Shown here: positions 60,545-64,000 of the stretch, in pieces
How positions within the stretch are numbered: position 1 is the stretch's first letter
Layout of the letters: every line of letters starts with the position of its first letter
NCBI RefSeq assembly: GCF_010727945.1
Contig: NZ_AP022569.1
Location: forward strand, 3,534,001 to 3,598,000
Reading direction: 5' to 3'
Length of the DNA: 64,000 bases
Origin: Mycobacterium cookii
Lineage (GTDB): Bacteria > Actinomycetota > Actinomycetes > Mycobacteriales > Mycobacteriaceae
Translations under genes and position numbers: made by a program
Notes under the pieces: model-generated
What the model was told of the DNA's origin: nothing
Database searches by the model: none
What the model saw: the letters and a program-made list of their open reading frames with translations, nothing else

Positions 60545-62863
60545 CTAAGTCTTTGCTGCGCTGTGCGTTTCGGCTTCGGCCAGGGTGAAGTAGTTCTCCT
60601 CTTCCTGTACAAAGTGCAAGCGCAGCAAGGCATACAGGCCGTACAGGCACGCGAGCAGGTCGCCCACCTGGTCTGCGTCGATCGCCCCGCGCTCTTTGGC
60701 AAGCGACACGTGCGCGCCGATCCGGCTGCTGAGACGGTGGATCTCCGCGTGGGTTCTGCTCATGGTCGCGGTGGCTTCCCGGCTGCCGAGCGGGAACGCC
60801 AACGCCGGGTACAGCTGCGTCTCCTCAGCCTGTTCATGCGGAAGAATCCGATGCGTGAGCAATGCGTGTACGCGTTCAACCGCTTGCAGGGCAACCAGAT
60901 CGGACGCGGTGGCCAACCGGTCTGCCGCGGCGCGCAATGTACCGACGGCGTCGCGCATTTCATCGTGCTCGGCATCGAAGCGCCGCAACATCTGTTCGGT
61001 ATGCGCGGGAAGATCGACCGTATCGCCCGGATTACCGCGAAGAGCACGCAAGGCGTTGAGGATCACCGCAACATCGATGCCCTCCTGCAGCAGAGCTCCC
61101 GGCGCGGGTGGCAGCCATCCGATCGAGGCCACGGTCATCGCCACCAGCGACAGACCCATTCCGACAGTCGCACTTTGCACGGCGATATGCCGCGACCAGC
61201 GTGCGATGTTCATCGCGTCGGCCAGTCGCTCCAGTTGACCGGTGGTCAAGACGATGTCGGCGGCTTCGGACGAAGCAGTGGCACCGCGCGCGCCCATGGC
61301 CACGCCGACATGGGCCGCGGCCAACGCCGGCGCGTCGTTCACACCATCGCCGACCATCACTGTGATCCCGCGCTCCTTCTCGGACCGCACCGCTGCGACC
61401 TTGTCGGCCGGGTCCTGTTCGGCGTACACCTCGTCGATCCCCAACACCGTCGCAACCTCTTTCGCGGGCTCGCTGCGATCGCCGGTGAGCATGACCAACC
61501 GGTCCAAGCCGGCGGCCCGTAGCCGGCGCAAGGTGCGCGACGCGTCGCGCCGCAGTGGGTCGCACAGCAGCACGGTACCGGCCGGATGCCCGTCGACGAC
61601 TACCCATGCGATTGCGGCGTTGTCCAACCGTGCGCGGTTGACGGCGGCGCGAGCCCAACCGAGGTCGGCAGCGGCGTCCGCGAACTTGCCGACCCGGATG
61701 CTGTGATCGTCGACGGTGGCCGTGACGCCGCGCCCGGTCTCCTCGGTGACATCTGCAGGCAGCGACAGTTGCAGTCCGCGCGTGCGTGCCTCGGTGACGA
61801 TCGCTTGGGCCAGCACGTGTGACGAGCTTTGGTCCGCCGAGGCAGCCAGGCGCAGAACCTCCGCGGCATCGCGGTCAGGTGCGGACGTCACGTCGATCAC
61901 CACCGGGCACCCCACCGTCAGTGTCCCTGTCTTGTCCATCACCAGGGTCGTTGCGCGGCCGAGGGTTTCCAATGCGCCACCGCCGCGGATCAGCACATTG
62001 TGGCGGGACGCGCGCGACAACCCAGAGACTATCGCCACCGGGGCGGCGAGCAGCAGCGGGCACGGAGTCGCCACCACGAGCACCGCGACCGCGCGCACCG
62101 GTGACCCGCTCGCCAGCCACGCGGCACCGGCCACCAACAGCGTCACGGGCAAGAACCAGGCCGCGTACCGATCAGCCAGTCGCACCACCGGGGCGTTCTC
62201 TGCTCCGGCCTGCGCGGCCAGTCGCACGATCTGGGCGTAGGTGCTGGCGGCAGCGACTGCGGTAGCTCGCAGCTCGAATGCGTTACCCGCGTTGACGACT
62301 CCGCTGCGTACCGGCTCGCCGGCGGCGCGGTCGACTTGCAGCGGCTCCCCGGTCAGAACGGATTCGTCCAGCACCGCGGCCGTGCCGACAATGTGTCCGT
62401 CCACCGGAACCACCTCGCCGGGGCCGACGACCAAGAGGTCGTCGACGCAGACTTCGTCCAGCGGGATCAGACACAGCTCCGACCCGGTGCGACGGCGCGC
62501 GACCCGAGGCGCGTGCTCGAGCAGCGCACGCAGATCACGAGATGCACGGTGCTCGGCCGCCGCCTCGAGCGCCCGGCCACCGGCGAGCATCACGCCGATC
62601 AACGCACCGGCAAGATATTCGTGCACGAGCAGCGTCCCGATCAACGACAACACCGCAATGAGGTCAACTCCGACCCGACCGGCGCGCATCGCCAGCGCCG
62701 CCCACGTCAGGGCAGCGGGCACCGCGATCGCCGTGCCCGCGATCCAGCATCGATCGGCAACGGCCGGCGACCCTGCCAGCCAGGCGATCCCGCCGGCCGC
62801 CAAAGCGCCTACCGTGGACGTGACCAAGGCAAGGTCGACGAGCCGCGATATCCGGGCTAGCAA
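60545..62863 (-). CDS. P1B-5-type metal ATPase with C-terminal hemerythrin domain
   Basis: A 772-residue fusion. Residues ~1-610 are a heavy-metal P-type ATPase: LDESVLTGEPLQV (actuator), VVATPCPLLLA (TPC membrane motif, Cys ~268), TTLVMDKTGTLTVG (Asp ~310) and MVGDGVNDAPALAAA. There is no N-terminal HMA domain. Residues ~630-772 form a hemerythrin-like bundle: RRFDAEHDEMRD, HRILPHEQAEETQLYPAL, MSRTHAEIHRL and LLRLHFVQEEENYF supply His/Glu diiron ligands. This architecture defines P1B-5 ATPases (for example the Ni/Fe exporter Nia of Sinorhizobium). Metal export gated by O2 or redox state is likely. Confidence 0.85.
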   Translation of the reverse strand: MLARISRLVDLALVTSTVGALAAGGIAWLAGSPAVADRCWIAGTAIAVPAALTWAALAMRAGRVGVDLIAVLSLIGTLLVHEYLAGALIGVMLAGGRALEAAAEHRASRDLRALLEHAPRVARRRTGSELCLIPLDEVCVDDLLVVGPGEVVPVDGHIVGTAAVLDESVLTGEPLQVDRAAGEPVRSGVVNAGNAFELRATAVAAASTYAQIVRLAAQAGAENAPVVRLADRYAAWFLPVTLLVAGAAWLASGSPVRAVAVLVVATPCPLLLAAPVAIVSGLSRASRHNVLIRGGGALETLGRATTLVMDKTGTLTVGCPVVIDVTSAPDRDAAEVLRLAASADQSSSHVLAQAIVTEARTRGLQLSLPADVTEETGRGVTATVDDHSIRVGKFADAAADLGWARAAVNRARLDNAAIAWVVVDGHPAGTVLLCDPLRRDASRTLRRLRAAGLDRLVMLTGDRSEPAKEVATVLGIDEVYAEQDPADKVAAVRSEKERGITVMVGDGVNDAPALAAAHVGVAMGARGATASSEAADIVLTTGQLERLADAMNIARWSRHIAVQSATVGMGLSLVAMTVASIGWLPPAPGALLQEGIDVAVILNALRALRGNPGDTVDLPAHTEQMLRRFDAEHDEMRDAVGTLRAAADRLATASDLVALQAVERVHALLTHRILPHEQAEETQLYPALAFPLGSREATATMSRTHAEIHRLSSRIGAHVSLAKERGAIDADQVGDLLACLYGLYALLRLHFVQEEENYFTLAEAETHSAAKT

Positions 62864-62949
62864 TCTGCACTCCGCACGTTGGCCACTGGCCGTACCATTC
62901 GTTCCGGCAGTGGGTCGATCGCTAGCTTCGCGGGCTTTCTCGGCGTGGG

Positions 62950-63007
62950 CTAGGGCCAGGTGTCACCACTCGATCGTCGATGCAGGCGATGGGGCCTTTT
63001 TCCCCTA
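62950..63007. promoter_or_regulatory. Two DosR-like boxes between divergent ATPase genes
   Basis: The 20-mer at 62988-63007 (GATGGGGCCTTTTTCCCCTA) keeps GGG-x-C-x-WW...TCCC of the DosR consensus TTSGGGACTWWAGTCCCSAA. A weaker one is at 62950-62969 (CTAGGGCCAGGTGTCACCAC; GGGxC....GTCxC). They are 38 bp apart in the 228-bp gap. DosR genes in M. tuberculosis commonly have two boxes. The better box is 85 bp before the MgtA-like start and about 125 bp upstream of the P1B-5 gene. Confidence 0.5.
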
Positions 63008-63091
63008 CGGCGCGCGCGTCATTCTGTACCACGATGGCTGAGTGATCCTCGCTAGCACGCCCGCTCGCCATCTGTGGATCCCGGAATTCTG

Positions 63092-64000
63092 ATGATCACG
63101 GGGACCGGCGTCACATCTGACGCCCCAGTGTTGACCGCGCCCAGAGTTGCGGCGGCTGCTGTCGAAGAGGTGATGGGCTGGCTGGCCACCTCGACCGACG
63201 GGCTCTCCAGTTCCGATGCGGCTGAACGTATCTCGCGATACGGCCACAATGCGGTCAGCACCCACCACGTCAGTGCGATTGCCGTGCTGGGGCGTCAATT
63301 GCGCAACGCGGTGCTCATCCTGCTTGCCGGTACGGCGATCGTGTCGTTCTTCCTCGGCGACGGCATGCAGGCGCTCATCATCGGTGTGATACTCGCGGCG
63401 AGCGTCGCGCTGGGCTTTGTCAACGAGTACCGGGCCGAGAAAGCCGCTGCCGCGCTGCATTCGGCCATGCGTCACAGTGCCGTCGTGCGCCGTGACGGAG
63501 GGTTCGTCAAGCTCGACGTCGTCGATCTGGTACCTGGAGACGTCATCCGGCTGTCGCTGGGCGAGGCGGTGCCTGCCGACGTGCGACTCGTCGAGGTCAG
63601 TGGCCTGGAATGCGACGAAAGCATTCTGACCGGCGAGTCGATGGGCGCGGAGAAATCACCCGAGCCGGTGCCGGCGGGAACGGTCTTGGCCGAGTCGAGC
63701 AGCGTGGCGTTCATGGGCACGATCATCAGCGCCGGCGAGGGTCTCGGAGTGGTGTACGCCACCGGCAGACAAGCTGAATTCGGTCGCATCGCAGCAGGTC
63801 TCGGACAGGCTCAGCCCGAGACCGAATTTCAGCAGGGCTTGCGCCGATTTTCCTACCTGCTTCTCCAGGTGGCCGCCGCGTTGGTGGTCATCATCTTGGC
63901 CAGCAACTTGTTGTTGCGAAAGCCCGTGATTGATTCGGTGCTGTTCTCGCTGGCTATTGCGGTCGGCATCACACCGCAACTGCTGCCCGCGGTGGTCAGT
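63092..64000 (+). CDS. MgtA-like P-type ATPase, N-terminal part (runs off window)
   Basis: The first 303 codons of a P-type ATPase, open to the last base. After a short leader, AAAAVEEVMGWLATSTDGLS is the cation-ATPase N-terminal domain, followed by RYGHNAVS, two membrane helices, LVPGDVIRLSLGEAVPADVRLVEV and CDESILTGESMGAEKSPEP (actuator TGES). AIAVGITPQLLPAVVS matches the MgtA/MgtB group (GLTPEMLP). The phosphorylation Asp lies beyond the window. ATG 63092 has GGAA upstream; GTG 63074 is an alternative. Divergent from the P1B-5 ATPase with DosR-like boxes between. Confidence 0.82.
   Translation, partial: MITGTGVTSDAPVLTAPRVAAAAVEEVMGWLATSTDGLSSSDAAERISRYGHNAVSTHHVSAIAVLGRQLRNAVLILLAGTAIVSFFLGDGMQALIIGVILAASVALGFVNEYRAEKAAAALHSAMRHSAVVRRDGGFVKLDVVDLVPGDVIRLSLGEAVPADVRLVEVSGLECDESILTGESMGAEKSPEPVPAGTVLAESSSVAFMGTIISAGEGLGVVYATGRQAEFGRIAAGLGQAQPETEFQQGLRRFSYLLLQVAAALVVIILASNLLLRKPVIDSVLFSLAIAVGITPQLLPAVVS

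Noticed and set aside
62864..63091. Possible Mg-sensing riboswitch in front of the MgtA-like gene
   Set aside because: The gap is 228 bp, but I could not find the paired stems of an M-box, and the most convincing elements are DosR-like boxes. A covariance-model search would settle it.
1..64000. tRNA/rRNA genes, CRISPR arrays, insertion sequences or att sites
   Set aside because: No cloverleaf-like sequence with a CCA end, no regularly spaced repeats and no transposase or integrase motifs were seen in the translations or gaps.

Overview
The window is high-GC actinobacterial DNA and looks like a Mycobacterium/Mycolicibacterium chromosome. Marker families support this: Eis-type acetyltransferase, a giant CtpI-like P-type ATPase, a mycobacterial hemophore-type secreted protein, a SigG-like ECF sigma factor with a SnoaL tail, a LipJ-like hydrolase/adenylyl cyclase, an [16 protein letters not shown] methyltransferase, a mycobacterial type III polyketide synthase fragment, and many TetR, SDR and MFS genes. 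I saw no tRNA, rRNA, CRISPR array, insertion sequence or prophage. Genes are densely packed, often with ATGA or GTGA overlaps.

Layout. 0-5.3 kb: end of a type III PKS gene, two overlapping paralogous TetR genes before a drug-efflux MFS gene with a palindrome between, then a SnoaL-like gene fused by overlap to a cytochrome P450 remnant, divergent from TetR and SDR genes. 5.4-13.7 kb: a sulfate-binding protein coupled to a SulP permease, ketopantoate reductase-like and amino-acid permease genes, Eis-like acetyltransferase, small YdeI/OmdA-like and glyoxalase genes, a small Gly/Cys-rich secreted protein, and hemerythrin. 13.7-22.9 kb: two MFS exporters, Nudix hydrolase, DUF1214-like, sulfotransferase and flavin/F420-type genes, a remnant of a FAD oxidoreductase, and an alpha/beta hydrolase. 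22.9-29.0 kb: a KstR-like box followed by a 32-codon ORF translationally coupled to a FAD oxidoreductase; methyltransferases; and a divergent TetR versus carboxymuconolactone decarboxylase-like/SMP-30 pair.

29.1-39.2 kb is the most coherent unit: a TetR gene, an NDMA-type alcohol dehydrogenase, a cytochrome P450, an amidohydrolase, an aldehyde dehydrogenase, two CaiB/BaiF CoA-transferase genes (one a double-length fusion) and a P450-type ferredoxin. The same 15-bp palindrome (TCAAGT-N3-ACTTGA type) lies in the TetR/dehydrogenase intergenic region and twice in the P450/amidohydrolase intergenic region. I read this as a TetR-controlled catabolic regulon that hydroxylates a hydrophobic substrate, oxidises it to an acid and activates it as a CoA thioester; the substrate is unknown.

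39.2-53.5 kb: LipJ-like cyclase; a LuxE/LuxC-like acid-reduction pair; alpha/beta hydrolase; long-chain acyl-CoA synthetase; the 1607-residue CtpI-like ATPase; small secreted proteins; SigG-like sigma factor. 53.6-57.4 kb: SDR, DUF899, nitroreductase and two overlapping methyltransferase genes. 57.4-64.0 kb: a secreted protein made of three ~170-residue repeats, an SDR, a P1B-5-type ATPase with a C-terminal hemerythrin domain, and, divergently, the start of an MgtA-like ATPase, with two DosR-like boxes between them.

All functions are read from translated sequence and remembered family features; no database search was run. Regulatory sites are pattern-based and need experimental or comparative support.
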